Below are positions 7,947 through 16,011 of a DNA stretch of 48,139 bases, in pieces. The stretch is from contig JBAZPO010000023.1 of the NCBI GenBank assembly GCA_041648175.1, forward strand, positions 1 to 48,139, read 5' to 3'. The notes beneath the pieces were generated by a model. It worked only from the letters and a program-made list of their open reading frames with translations, did no database searches and was not told the DNA's origin. Origin of the DNA: Desulfobaccales bacterium. GTDB taxonomy: Bacteria; Desulfobacterota; Desulfobaccia; Desulfobaccales; 0-14-0-80-60-11. Position numbers and translations under genes: made by a program. The stretch's first letter is position 1. Each line of letters begins with the position of its first letter.

Positions 7947-9128
7947 TTAGCTAACCTCCGCCTCCGTCAAATAACACGCCGGGTCCGGGGCCCAGAGGTC
8001 GCCGGTTAAGGCTTCGGCCCGGACGCGGAAGTTGCCGCCGCAGACATCCAGCCATTTACACCGGGCGCAGCGGCCGGTGACATAGCGCTTCTTGTCTTTT
8101 AAGCGGGCCATCAGGGGGTTGGTGAGGTCGGTCCAGATTTGGCTGAAGGGGCGCTGCCGGACGTTCCCGAAGGACTCATGCCGCCAGAATTGGTCGGCGT
8201 GGACCTGGCCGTCCCAACTGACGCAGCCGATGCCCCGGCCGGAGTTGTTGCCTTCGTTCATCTTGAGGAGTTCCAGGACTTCCGCGGCGCGCCGGGGGTC
8301 TTCTTTGAGCAGCTTGAGGTAGATGTAGGGGCCGTCCGCGTGGTTATCCACGGTGAGCACTTCCACGGTGCGGCCCGCGTCGAAGAGGCGCCGGGTGCGG
8401 GCGCAGATCAAATCCACCAGATCCCGGGTCTGGGTATGAGTCAGAGCCTCTTCCACCAGTTTGCTGCCCCGGCCGGCATAGACCAGGTGGTAGAAGCAGA
8501 TGCGGGGAATATTATATTCTTCCACCAGATCAAAAAGCGCCGGGACTTCCTGATAGTTGAGGCGGCTCACCGTAAAACGCAGGCCCACCTTGAGCCCCAT
8601 CTCCTGACAATTACGCACCCCATGCATGGCCGCGGCAAAGGCCCCGGATTGACCCCGGAACTTGTCGTGGGTGGCCTGGGTGCCGTCTAAGCTGATGCCC
8701 ACGTAGGACAGGCCCAGGTCACGCAGTTGCCGGGCCTTCTCGCGGTCAATGAGGGTGCCGTTGGTGGAGATCACGGCGCGCATGCCGTGCGTTACGGTCC
8801 ATTCCACCAATTCCGGCAAATCCGGCCGCATCAGGGGTTCGCCCCCGGAAAACAAAACCACCGGGACGCCGAAATCTTTCAGATCCCGCAGCAGGGCCAG
8901 GCCCTCGACGTGGCCCAATTCATCCGGCGCGGCTCCCGCGGTTGCCTTGGCGTAGCAATGGAGGCACTTGAGGTTGCACTGCTTGGTGACGTTCCAGACC
9001 ACCACCGGCTTTTTGTCCGCGGAAAATTGGAGGAGATGGGACGGCAAATCCTGGGCCCGGCGGTCCCGGTAACGCAGCACGTCTCCGGCTTCCACGGCGC
9101 CGCAATAGAGCTTGGAAACTCCGATCAT
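7947..9128 (-). CDS. ahbC: radical SAM 12,18-didecarboxysiroheme deacetylase
   Basis: A 393-residue radical SAM enzyme of the alternative siroheme-dependent haem pathway used by sulfate reducers and methanogens. AhbC removes the two acetate side chains of 12,18-didecarboxysiroheme to give iron-coproporphyrin III. The N-terminal opening MIGVSKLYCG and the phrase LPSHLLQFS are characteristic of this family. The 4Fe-4S/SAM motif is C51, C55, C58 (CNLKCLHC), with SGGEP following. Auxiliary-cluster cysteines cluster at the C-terminus (CARCKWLDVCGG and PACYL). The related NirJ is the alternative, but the N-terminal and C-terminal phrases favour AhbC. The gene lies 9 bases after the ClpX-like gene, so the two form an operon with the unfoldase first. 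Confidence 0.88.
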   Translation of the reverse strand: MIGVSKLYCGAVEAGDVLRYRDRRAQDLPSHLLQFSADKKPVVVWNVTKQCNLKCLHCYAKATAGAAPDELGHVEGLALLRDLKDFGVPVVLFSGGEPLMRPDLPELVEWTVTHGMRAVISTNGTLIDREKARQLRDLGLSYVGISLDGTQATHDKFRGQSGAFAAAMHGVRNCQEMGLKVGLRFTVSRLNYQEVPALFDLVEEYNIPRICFYHLVYAGRGSKLVEEALTHTQTRDLVDLICARTRRLFDAGRTVEVLTVDNHADGPYIYLKLLKEDPRRAAEVLELLKMNEGNNSGRGIGCVSWDGQVHADQFWRHESFGNVRQRPFSQIWTDLTNPLMARLKDKKRYVTGRCARCKWLDVCGGNFRVRAEALTGDLWAPDPACYLTEAEVS

Positions 9129-9137
9129 GGGGGGCGT

Positions 9138-10892
9138 TTACTCTCTAAATAGGGTGGTCTGATAGTATTCCCGGATAACCCGATTGAGATAGGCATCCAG
9201 GTCGCAAAGGGCTTCACGGGTGAGGATGAACTGGTCCCGGGAGGTGCGGTCCCGGACGAGTTTCAGGGCGTATTCCAGGTCCTTGGACATCTCCTGACAG
9301 ATGGACAGCGCGGAGATATCCCGGGACACGGCCTGCCGGATAATCTCATCCTCGGCCCCCGGTTCGAAATTGAGTTGAATCCCATGGTTGTCCAGGAATT
9401 TTTCTTCAAACAGATGGACCTGGTCATGGAGCCGGGCCATCTCTGCAAACGCGGTTTTCAGATCACAGTCCCAGTGATAGTATTGGTCGGCCAGTAATTC
9501 CACCCGGGCCGCAGTGAGAGGCAGGTGATAGCGGTTGAGCAACTCAGGTTCCCGGCGCCAGATGGACTCTTTAAGAATCTGCCGCTCTTTCGCAGCCGCC
9601 TGGTGAAATCTCCCTTTGAGATCGGGATCGTCAGGATCAGCCAGAAGGCGCGCCAGTACTTCGTCAGGAGCATCAACGAGCTCAGGCGTCACTACCAGTT
9701 CCATGACCGGGGTGGATGGCAGCCGTTTTTCGAACTGAATCAGCACGCGTTCGATAACGCTGACCAGACCCCGAGCCCCGGTTTTCTCAGATGCGGCCTG
9801 CTCCGCCAACTTCCTCAGAGCTTCGTCCTCAAAGGTGATGTCAATGCCGTAGGCCCGGAAGTCACGCTTTTTGCTGGTAATGATGGGATTGTTGGGGTTT
9901 AACAGGATGGCGTAGAGGTCGTCGGCCGTAAGTTCCGCCAGCACCGCAATCACCGGGAGGCGGCCGACGAATTCCGATTCAAACCCGAACTTGATCAAAT
10001 CTTCGGCGGTTACCTGTTTCAAAAAGGTCCGGTCCATATCCCGGGAAGTCATTTCGCCTCGAAAGCCGATCTCCTGCTTGCTGATACGTTCCTTGACGAT
10101 CTTGTCCAGACCGTTGAAGGCCCCGCTGACGATAAAGAGGATGTGGCGGGTATTGAGGGTGCGTTTATCTTTTTTGCCGGTGCGGCGGTAGTGTTCGATG
10201 GCCTGGATCTGGGAGACCGGGTCATGGGCCACTTTCAGGTCCACCTCGGTTTCTTCCATGGGCTTGAGAAGAGCGCGCTGGACACCGGAGCGCGACACAT
10301 CCGGCCCACCCCAGGCATGGCCCGAAGACGCGATCTTGTCGATTTCATCGATATAAATGATCCCGTATTTCGCCAGTTCCAGGTCGTCGCCCGCGGCGTA
10401 AACCAGATCCCGGACCAAATCTTCAACATCGCCGCCCACATAGCCGGTTTCACTGAACTTGGTGGCATCGCCCTTGATAAACGGGACACCGATCTTTTTG
10501 GCAATGAGTTTGACCAGATAGGTCTTGCCGACCCCGGTGGGGCCGACGAGGACGATGTTGTTTTTAATGGAACCCACCCCGGGTTCCGGGTCCCGTCCCA
10601 GTTCCAGGGAATGGCGGATGCGATTGAAATGGGTGCAAACCTTGGTGGCCAGAACACTTTTCGCCAGATCCTGTTGGATCACGTATTCATCCAGATAGGC
10701 CTCCAACTCCTCAGGCCTCAAGTCGAATTTTATCTGGCTGAGTTTGGTGGCGCCTTTCCCCGGGCTGTCGTCGTCTTTCTCGGGTTTGGCCACCCAATGC
10801 GGGGCCAGCACTTTGATGCGGCTGCCATATTTGTTACTGAGGTAATCGCTCAGTTCTTTTTCCAATTCTTTAGGATCGGGGATCTTTTCCAT
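9138..10892 (-). CDS. ClpX-like AAA+ unfoldase with C-terminal extension
   Basis: A 584-residue AAA+ ATPase close to ClpX but altered at both ends. The N-terminus lacks the four-cysteine zinc-binding domain of ClpX. The ATPase core is intact: Walker A GPTGVGKT (117-124), Walker B IIYIDEIDK (178-186), pore loop GYVG (150-153), and sensor-2 GARGL (372-376). An IGF tripeptide (275-277), the ClpP docking loop of ClpX, is also kept, so work with ClpP is possible. After the small domain there is an extra 180 residues with an acidic linker and a stretch (about 505-560) that looks like a second, degenerate ClpX small domain. No ClpP gene is in the window. It has a good upstream promoter and is followed closely by ahbC. 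Confidence 0.85.
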   Translation of the reverse strand: MEKIPDPKELEKELSDYLSNKYGSRIKVLAPHWVAKPEKDDDSPGKGATKLSQIKFDLRPEELEAYLDEYVIQQDLAKSVLATKVCTHFNRIRHSLELGRDPEPGVGSIKNNIVLVGPTGVGKTYLVKLIAKKIGVPFIKGDATKFSETGYVGGDVEDLVRDLVYAAGDDLELAKYGIIYIDEIDKIASSGHAWGGPDVSRSGVQRALLKPMEETEVDLKVAHDPVSQIQAIEHYRRTGKKDKRTLNTRHILFIVSGAFNGLDKIVKERISKQEIGFRGEMTSRDMDRTFLKQVTAEDLIKFGFESEFVGRLPVIAVLAELTADDLYAILLNPNNPIITSKKRDFRAYGIDITFEDEALRKLAEQAASEKTGARGLVSVIERVLIQFEKRLPSTPVMELVVTPELVDAPDEVLARLLADPDDPDLKGRFHQAAAKERQILKESIWRREPELLNRYHLPLTAARVELLADQYYHWDCDLKTAFAEMARLHDQVHLFEEKFLDNHGIQLNFEPGAEDEIIRQAVSRDISALSICQEMSKDLEYALKLVRDRTSRDQFILTREALCDLDAYLNRVIREYYQTTLFRE

Positions 10893-10952
10893 GGGTAAGG
10901 GCTCGCGGCTGACTACATCTCATGTAGGGCCAGTAATGATATTTTTAGGTAA

Positions 10953-10981
10953 AGTATAACTGTCTGCGGAAATAGTTGCAA
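10953..10981 (-). promoter_or_regulatory. promoter of the clpX-like/ahbC operon
   Basis: On the minus strand a -35 box TTGCAA (10976-10981) and a -10 box TATACT (10953-10958) are separated by exactly 17 bases. The predicted start point, near 10946, leaves about a 54-base leader before the ATG at 10892. Confidence 0.65.
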
Positions 10982-11105
10982 GGTCAGGCAGGTTCGATGT
11001 CCGGGTATGTTCATCTCGATACAATTTATTCCTTGACCATTAAGCCGTAGTCAGCTTCGCCGGGGTATGCCGCGGACTGCAGGTGGAATTTTCTGTCAAG
11101 AATGG

Positions 11106-11134
11106 TTGACCTGATCCGAAATTGGCCCCACAAT
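11106..11134 (+). promoter_or_regulatory. promoter of the one-carbon operon
   Basis: TTGACC (11106-11111) and CACAAT (11129-11134) with a 17-base spacer, about 60 bases before the ATG at 11197. The spacer from 10893 to 11196 is thus a divergent promoter region; I see nothing else in it. Confidence 0.45.
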
Positions 11135-11196
11135 GGGGCAAAGAGCTTAAGGCCGCGGGCAGCGGCAATTGCCGTCTACGGCGATCCGGGGAGACC

Positions 11197-11790
11197 ATGG
11201 ATTCATCATTTCTTAAAGCCCTGGCCCAGGCGAGGCCTGATCCCGGTGGTGGCGCCGCCGCCGCCCATGGCGCGGCCCTGGGCGTGGCCTTGCTGGAAAA
11301 GGTGGTCAGGCTGGAACAACTACGCCAGAGGGCAGGGGGGAGCGCCAGTTTTCCCTGGGATGATTTGCTGAGGCGGGTGGGCCAGGTGGCTGGCGCTTTG
11401 GCGCGGTTGCAAAAGGAAGATATCCAGGCATATTTCAACCTCGTGGAGGCGCGGGGTAGCGGCGACCCAGCGATTATGGCCGCGGCGCTGGAAGAGGCCA
11501 TCGGCTGTCCGCTCCGGATCATGCAGCAGACCCAGGCGGCCATGGCACTGATTTCCCAGGGCGGGGCCCGGTGTAAAAGACACCTGGTTTCCGACCTGCT
11601 GGTGGCCTGCGAACTTTTGGGCGCGGCCTTTCGGGGGGCGAACCACATTGCCCGGGCCAATCTACTGTTCATGACCAGAAATCCCCGGCGCGTCGTGTGG
11701 GCCGAAGACCTGACCCATACGCTGAAGGCCGCGGAAGCCCTGTTACTGCAAGTGATGGCCGAACTTTTGGAACGGCAAACATGCCACTGA
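11197..11790 (+). CDS. cyclodeaminase/cyclohydrolase family protein (FchA-like)
   Basis: A 197-residue protein of the formiminotransferase-cyclodeaminase family. The signature glycine/alanine-rich start PGGGAAAAHGAALG (about residues 15-28) is clear, and the rest is predicted all-helical, as in the family. In anaerobes with the reductive acetyl-CoA pathway, stand-alone members (FchA) work as methenyl-tetrahydrofolate cyclohydrolase; the other option is glycine-formimino chemistry. The frame is open upstream to 11122, but ATG 11197 behind GGGGAGACC places the family motif at its usual distance from the start. Its last 10 bases overlap the start of the AcsE-like gene, showing translational coupling and supporting a tetrahydrofolate one-carbon role. 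Confidence 0.8.
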   Translation: MDSSFLKALAQARPDPGGGAAAAHGAALGVALLEKVVRLEQLRQRAGGSASFPWDDLLRRVGQVAGALARLQKEDIQAYFNLVEARGSGDPAIMAAALEEAIGCPLRIMQQTQAAMALISQGGARCKRHLVSDLLVACELLGAAFRGANHIARANLLFMTRNPRRVVWAEDLTHTLKAAEALLLQVMAELLERQTCH

Positions 11791-12548
11791 TTGTCGCCGC
11801 GGACAACCTCCATGCCTTAAACCCCGTGGTGGCCCAGGCGCTGCAAAGCCTTGACCGCTATCCTCTCCAAGAACTGGCCCGCCGGGTCGAGCAGGCCGGT
11901 GCCCAGTTTATCGATATCAATCCCGGCTACCTGGCCCCGCGGCACCTGGACCGCATGGCCTTTATGGTGGAAGCGGTGCAGGAGGCCACCAAGGTGCGCC
12001 TCATCCTGGACAGCCCCAACTCCCGAGCCCTGGCCCGGGGTTTGGAGGTCTGCCAGAAGCCGCCCATCCTCAACGCCTGCACCTTGGAAGATGACAAGCT
12101 TAGGGAGATTCTGCCCCTGGCCTCGGCCCATCAGACCGACCTGGTGCTCCTGCTTTTGGATGCCCGGTCCTTTCCTGCGGTTACGCTTGAAGGCAAAATC
12201 ACTCTGGCCGTGGAATTACGTGAGCACGCCCTGGCCGCGGGTCTCAAGGATGAGCAGTTGATCTTTGACCCGGTGCTGCCTAACCTCGCCTGGCCCGACG
12301 CCTGGGAGCAGACGAGGGCGGTGGTCAAGACCGTGCGGCTCCTGTCCAGCGGCGAGGTTTGGCAAGCGCCGGCCCGGACCATGGTGGGGCTTTCCAACCT
12401 GCGGAGCGGCCTCAGGCATACCTATCCCGTGCGGGTCGAGGAGGCCGCACTCGGGGTCCTGGCGGGGGCGGGGTTACAGATAGCTTTGGCGGATGTGCTG
12501 CAACCGGGGTTGATGGAGACCGTCAGGGTCATCAACCAGATGGGGTGA
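11781..12548 (+). CDS. methyltetrahydrofolate methyltransferase (AcsE/DHPS-like)
   Basis: A 255-residue TIM-barrel protein of the pterin-binding (dihydropteroate synthase/MeTr) superfamily. AcsE moves the methyl group of methyl-tetrahydrofolate to the corrinoid iron-sulfur protein in the acetyl-CoA pathway. Family positions are visible: opening strand IVAADNLHALNP, pterin-site segments FIDINPG, LILDSPN and LNACTLE, FDPVLPNL, and the Asn in VGLSNLRSG. ATG 11781 is chosen because the upstream part of the frame lies within the cyclodeaminase gene; the ATG overlaps that gene's stop. Absence of DHPS-specific neighbours and coupling to an FchA-like gene favour methyl transfer. No acsCD genes are nearby, so the corrinoid partner is unknown. 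Confidence 0.8.
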   Translation: MPLIVAADNLHALNPVVAQALQSLDRYPLQELARRVEQAGAQFIDINPGYLAPRHLDRMAFMVEAVQEATKVRLILDSPNSRALARGLEVCQKPPILNACTLEDDKLREILPLASAHQTDLVLLLLDARSFPAVTLEGKITLAVELREHALAAGLKDEQLIFDPVLPNLAWPDAWEQTRAVVKTVRLLSSGEVWQAPARTMVGLSNLRSGLRHTYPVRVEEAALGVLAGAGLQIALADVLQPGLMETVRVINQMG

Positions 12549-12637
12549 ATATCTCCTTTGGCCTTTTCAGAGAACATAGTACAATTAAAGTAACAGCTTG
12601 AAAAATAAAAATAATTCTGTGCTCCGAGAACTTTGCG

Positions 12638-12703
12638 CAGGGTGCGTTCCACGCACCGATTAATTCAGTAGTATTGGTGGGCAGTGCCCACCCTACATCC
12701 CTA
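12638..12703. repeat. double-palindrome dispersed repeat before hflX
   Basis: Two palindromes, GGTGCGTTCCACGCACC and GGTGGGCAGTGCCCACC, lie about 25 bases apart just before the hflX start. I recognise the arrangement as a dispersed bacterial repeat type. It does not end in a T-run. Confidence 0.6.
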
Positions 12704-12710
12704 AATTGGG

Positions 12711-14384
12711 TTGAGCGAGGAATTTTCTATACACCGTCCTTTAGGTAATCTCACCGGCTTAAAAACCCAGCAATTCAAGGCCCTGGAGCGTCTGTACCGC
12801 CGCAAGGTGCCGCCCGCGCAACTAGTCACCCCGGAGTTGGCCCGGCAGTTGGCCGAGATTTCCGCTGATGTTCATCGACAGATCGGGGTACTGTTGGACC
12901 GCCAGGGCACGGTGGCATATGTTATCGTGGGGGACGCCAAGGGCCTGCTGATTCCCACCCTGCCCCGGGAACGGGGAGTTAAAGGCCGCCTCAAGGGCCT
13001 GCGTCTGATCCATACCCACCTGGACGCGAGTCCCCTGAGCCAGGATGATTTTATGGACCTGGCTTTGCTGCGCCTGGACTTGGTGGCGGCGCTCGCCGTG
13101 GCCAACGGGCAGCCCGGCGCTGTCGAGATAGCCCACCTGTTGCCCCAGCCGGTGGAGGGCTTGAATTGGGCCATCATCAAGACCAAGCAGGTGGGCGCCC
13201 TGGAGCAGGATTTCGAAGCGCTGGTGGCATCTCTTGAAGAAGAATTTGCCCGGCTCGCGCCAACCAAAACCGCGCGAGGCCAGGAACCCGCCATTTTAAT
13301 CGGCGTTACCGGGGCCAATCGCCTGGCCGCCGAGGATTCCTTAGCGGAACTCACGGAGCTGGCCCGGTCTGCCGGGCTGATGGTTGCGGCCACCATTATT
13401 CAGCGGCGTCCCCGGTTCGACTCCCGGTTCCTCATGGGCAAAGGCAAACTTTCGGAACTGGTCATCCAGGCCCTCCAGGTGGGGGCCGAGATGCTGGTGT
13501 TCGACGCCGAACTCAGCCCATCCCAGGTGCGCTCCATCACCGACTTCACCGAACTCAAGGTCATTGACCGCACCCAGCTCATCTTAGACCTTTTTGCCCA
13601 ACGGGCCAGAAGCCGGGAAGGCAAGCTCCAGGTGGAGATGGCCCAGGTGAAATACCTTCTGCCCCGGCTGGTGGGGAAAGGCGACGCCCTCTCCCGGCTC
13701 ATGGGCGGCATCGGCGGCCGGGGTCCCGGGGAGTCCAAGCTGGAGATGGACCGCCGGCGCCTCCGCGACCGCCTCCACCGGCTGCAACAGGACCTGTCCC
13801 GGGTGCGGGACGAACGCCGGGAGCGGCGCCAGCCCCGGCGGCGACTGAATCTTCCGATCCTTTCCATCATCGGCTATACCAACGCCGGAAAATCCACTCT
13901 GTTCAATGCCTTAACCCACGCCGCGGTCCTGGCCGAAGACCGGCTCTTTGCCACCCTTGACCCTACCAGCCGGCGGCTCCGCTTCCCGAAGGAACGGGAG
14001 GTGATCATCACCGATACGGTGGGGTTCATCAAGAACCTGCCCAAGAATCTCCTGGAGGCCTTCAAGGCCACTCTGGAGGAACTGGAGGAGGCCGATCTGC
14101 TCATCCACGTGGTGGACCTGAGCAATCCCCGTTTCATCGAACAGATGGCCGCGGTGGAAGACATCCTGGTGTCGCTGTCCCTCCAAGACAAGCCGGTGTT
14201 GCTGGTCTTCAATAAAAAAGACCTGGCGGACCCCAGCCTGGCCGCGCTGCAATGCCGCCTGCATCATGGCGTGGCCATCTCGGCGGTGGACCCCGAGACC
14301 TTGCCGGCCCTCATGGCGCGACTTGAGTCGAAAGTGGAAGAGGTGGCCGGCGATCAGGGGCCAGGGGTAAAGATCAGGGATTAG
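12711..14384 (+). CDS. hflX: ribosome-associated GTPase HflX
   Basis: A 557-residue HflX GTPase, which binds the 50S subunit and splits stalled or idle ribosomes. The glycine-rich HflX domain is present with the linker GGRGPGESKLEMDRR, then the G domain: G1 GYTNAGKST (about 388-396), the DPTSRR segment of switch I, G3 DTVGF and G4 NKKD. It is longer than E. coli HflX because of about 190 extra N-terminal residues, a long form I know from related bacteria. The start is TTG 12711, with only a weak ribosome site because a repeat lies directly upstream. The last ten residues (DQGPGVKIRD) are encoded by a short tandem repeat GGGATTAGGGATTAGG, so the natural C-terminus has been altered by repeat spread. 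Confidence 0.93.
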   Translation: MSEEFSIHRPLGNLTGLKTQQFKALERLYRRKVPPAQLVTPELARQLAEISADVHRQIGVLLDRQGTVAYVIVGDAKGLLIPTLPRERGVKGRLKGLRLIHTHLDASPLSQDDFMDLALLRLDLVAALAVANGQPGAVEIAHLLPQPVEGLNWAIIKTKQVGALEQDFEALVASLEEEFARLAPTKTARGQEPAILIGVTGANRLAAEDSLAELTELARSAGLMVAATIIQRRPRFDSRFLMGKGKLSELVIQALQVGAEMLVFDAELSPSQVRSITDFTELKVIDRTQLILDLFAQRARSREGKLQVEMAQVKYLLPRLVGKGDALSRLMGGIGGRGPGESKLEMDRRRLRDRLHRLQQDLSRVRDERRERRQPRRRLNLPILSIIGYTNAGKSTLFNALTHAAVLAEDRLFATLDPTSRRLRFPKEREVIITDTVGFIKNLPKNLLEAFKATLEELEEADLLIHVVDLSNPRFIEQMAAVEDILVSLSLQDKPVLLVFNKKDLADPSLAALQCRLHHGVAISAVDPETLPALMARLESKVEEVAGDQGPGVKIRD

Positions 14385-14400
14385 GGATTAGGGGCCAGGA
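14358..14400. repeat. short degenerate repeat overlapping the hflX 3' end
   Basis: GGGGCCAGG and GGGATTA units repeat across the hflX stop codon (14382-14384). Same style as the CAGGTTTC tract next to cysS. Confidence 0.6.
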
Positions 14401-14423
14401 AAGAGGGCGTCCTTTATTCTTTG

Positions 14424-15338
14424 TCAAGCCTGCCAAAGTTGCGGCCGGAATTCCACGCCAGAAGTGTCCAGGGTGACCAGGGTCCAGCCGCAGCCGTGGG
14501 GGGCCAGGCCGGGATGCACAATCGCCGGGGTGCCCTGAATGGCCTGAGGGTGTGGCCAGGCGGTGGCGGGCAAGGATATGTGCAGAGGGTATTCTGTTTG
14601 CTGTTTTCGGTTTTCGGTCAAAAAAATCTCTCGCAGATCATCGTCTTTACTGGCCACTGCATTATGGGTGTGACCATGCAGGCACAGCACCTGGCGGAAA
14701 CGGGCTAAGTGCGGGGTGATTTTTGGTGCGTCCTTCGTCCACTGTTGCCAGGGAAGATAGAGCCGCGCCAAGGGGGCATGGGAGACGATGACCAGAGGCG
14801 TGGCGGAGTCCAGTGCAGCCAACTCTGTTGTCAGCCACTGGCGCTGGGCCGGACCCATCTCGAAGGCTGGGCCTTGGGGGGTGTCACGCCAGGCAGTGTC
14901 CAGGCCCAGGAAGTGAACGCCCTGATACATCCGGGAGAACTGCGGCGGGCCGAAGCGCCGGACCCAGGACGCAGCCCCGCCGCGACCGTGATCGCCTTCC
15001 CCCCGCACCGCCCACAAGGGAGAGGACAGGTCCGAGAGGATCTCCCGGCCCAGGTCCAAGGCGTCGGGGCGGCCTTTATGGGCCAGATCACCGGCAAAGA
15101 GCACCAGGTCAGGCGGGGGCGTTAGGGCATTGATCTCCGCCACGGCCCGGGCCAAGGCCTGAGCCTCGGGACGGAGGCCCGCCCCGCTTTTCAGATGGGC
15201 GTCGGCCAGCAGCGCCAGGCGCAGTTGAGGGGCGCAAGCCAAGGCTTGCCAAGGCCAGGAGAGCCTGCCGAAGGCCCAACCCGCAACCAGCCCCAAGCCC
15301 ATCTGCCTGATAAAGTCACGGCGGTCCATAGGCGCCAT
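14424..15338 (-). CDS. Tat-exported calcineurin-like metallophosphoesterase
   Basis: A 304-residue phosphoesterase with a twin-arginine signal: MDRRDFIRQMG then a hydrophobic stretch to about residue 34, so it is exported folded. The dinuclear-metal motifs are partly standard: DAH (LLADAHL), GD (LFAGDLA), SHAPL, and GHTHN. The third motif, normally GNHD/E, reads GEGDHG, so the bridging Asn ligand may be missing or shifted. A stretch TENRKQQTEY near residue 240 is encoded by a short CCGAAAA-type repeat (14596-14625) and looks like an in-frame insertion. Start ATG could be 15338 or the second Met. Substrate unknown. The gene lies downstream of a structured RNA locus read in the same direction but separated from it by a terminator. 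Confidence 0.8.
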   Translation of the reverse strand: MAPMDRRDFIRQMGLGLVAGWAFGRLSWPWQALACAPQLRLALLADAHLKSGAGLRPEAQALARAVAEINALTPPPDLVLFAGDLAHKGRPDALDLGREILSDLSSPLWAVRGEGDHGRGGAASWVRRFGPPQFSRMYQGVHFLGLDTAWRDTPQGPAFEMGPAQRQWLTTELAALDSATPLVIVSHAPLARLYLPWQQWTKDAPKITPHLARFRQVLCLHGHTHNAVASKDDDLREIFLTENRKQQTEYPLHISLPATAWPHPQAIQGTPAIVHPGLAPHGCGWTLVTLDTSGVEFRPQLWQA

Positions 15339-15391
15339 TGTAGCAAAATTTGGCGGAAAAAGGTGGGGGGAGTGCAGAGGTCAGGTTAAGG

Positions 15392-15461
15392 GTAAAACAA
15401 AGAAAGCCGGGGAACCAGATGCCTCCTTGCCAGGAGGGGGTTCAACTGGGTTCCCCGGCTT
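15392..15461 (-). terminator. strong intrinsic terminator (minus strand)
   Basis: A perfect 13-bp stem, 15404-15416 against 15449-15461 (AAGCCGGGGAACC and its complement), encloses a smaller hairpin CCTCCT/AGGAGG (15422-15437). On the minus strand it runs into TTTCTTTGTTTT. On the plus strand no T-run follows. Confidence 0.8.
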
Positions 15462-15760
15462 CCCAGGGCCACGAACCTGGCCAATTCGCTGATTGGCATC
15501 GGAACCACCGTCCGCAATTTCGTGGCCTGCCTCACTGTTTCGGCAGCGGAGCGGGCATCTATGGCCGCCTCCGGCTATCAGCGCCCAGCCAGCCCTTGAA
15601 AATCCTTGGATCAGGACTGACTTTGTGCTCGGGGCCAAAACAGGTTGCTCGAGGTTCAGTCCGGAGGGCGATCCAACCCCCGTTGGGTGCGGCCAACCGG
15701 CCGTCTCCCCGTAACCTTCCCGGTGCTCAGACCGAACGTCCTAGCGATCATCATATTAAG
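15404..15760 (-). ncRNA. unassigned structured RNA candidate
   Basis: About 350 bases rich in long-range complementarity and poor in coding signal, ending in the terminator above. Visible helices: 15467-15475 with 15519-15527 (GGCCACGAA, 9 bp); 15548-15554 with 15566-15572 (one bulge); and a two-part helix 15606-15612 with 15670-15676 (TTGGATC) continued by 15614-15620 with 15656-15662 (GGACTGA), with a smaller CTCG/CGAG pairing inside. Size would suit RNase P RNA, tmRNA or a 6S-like RNA, but I could not find the conserved blocks of RNase P (GAGGAAAGTCC-type), a tmRNA tag frame, or the SRP motif. Orientation comes from the terminator. The exact 5' end is unknown. Confidence 0.5.
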
Positions 15761-15761
15761 C

Positions 15762-16011
15762 ATCCTTTTGGAGAAAACAAGGGGAAGATAAAATTATTTT
15801 AAGAAAGAGCCGCTGATCCATAGGGAGCCGCGTTTGTAGTAAGTGCGGTCAATTATGCTCTTTTTTTAATGGCTCTAAATTCTTCATAAAAATTCTGCAG
15901 CTTTGCTTTTAGGATGGCAGATTCTTATAGTTTGTTTAACAGGAATCTGCAGGAAAGCTGAACCTCTCATTGAAGAGGGATTCCCTGCTAAGAACCATTG
16001 GAGGATAAACC
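15762..16011. other. spacer before the pirin gene
   Basis: AT-rich spacer of 250 bases. It holds a small hairpin CCTCTCATTGAAGAGG near 15964 and the ribosome site of the pirin gene. No promoter could be fixed with confidence. Confidence 0.4.

Noticed and set aside
15404..15760. assignment of the structured locus to RNase P RNA, tmRNA, SRP RNA or a cobalamin riboswitch
   Set aside because: The conserved sequence blocks of each were looked for on both strands and not found.
15350..15802. 150-codon plus-strand open frame
   Set aside because: Covers the structured RNA and its terminator hairpin; no start signal and no family resemblance.
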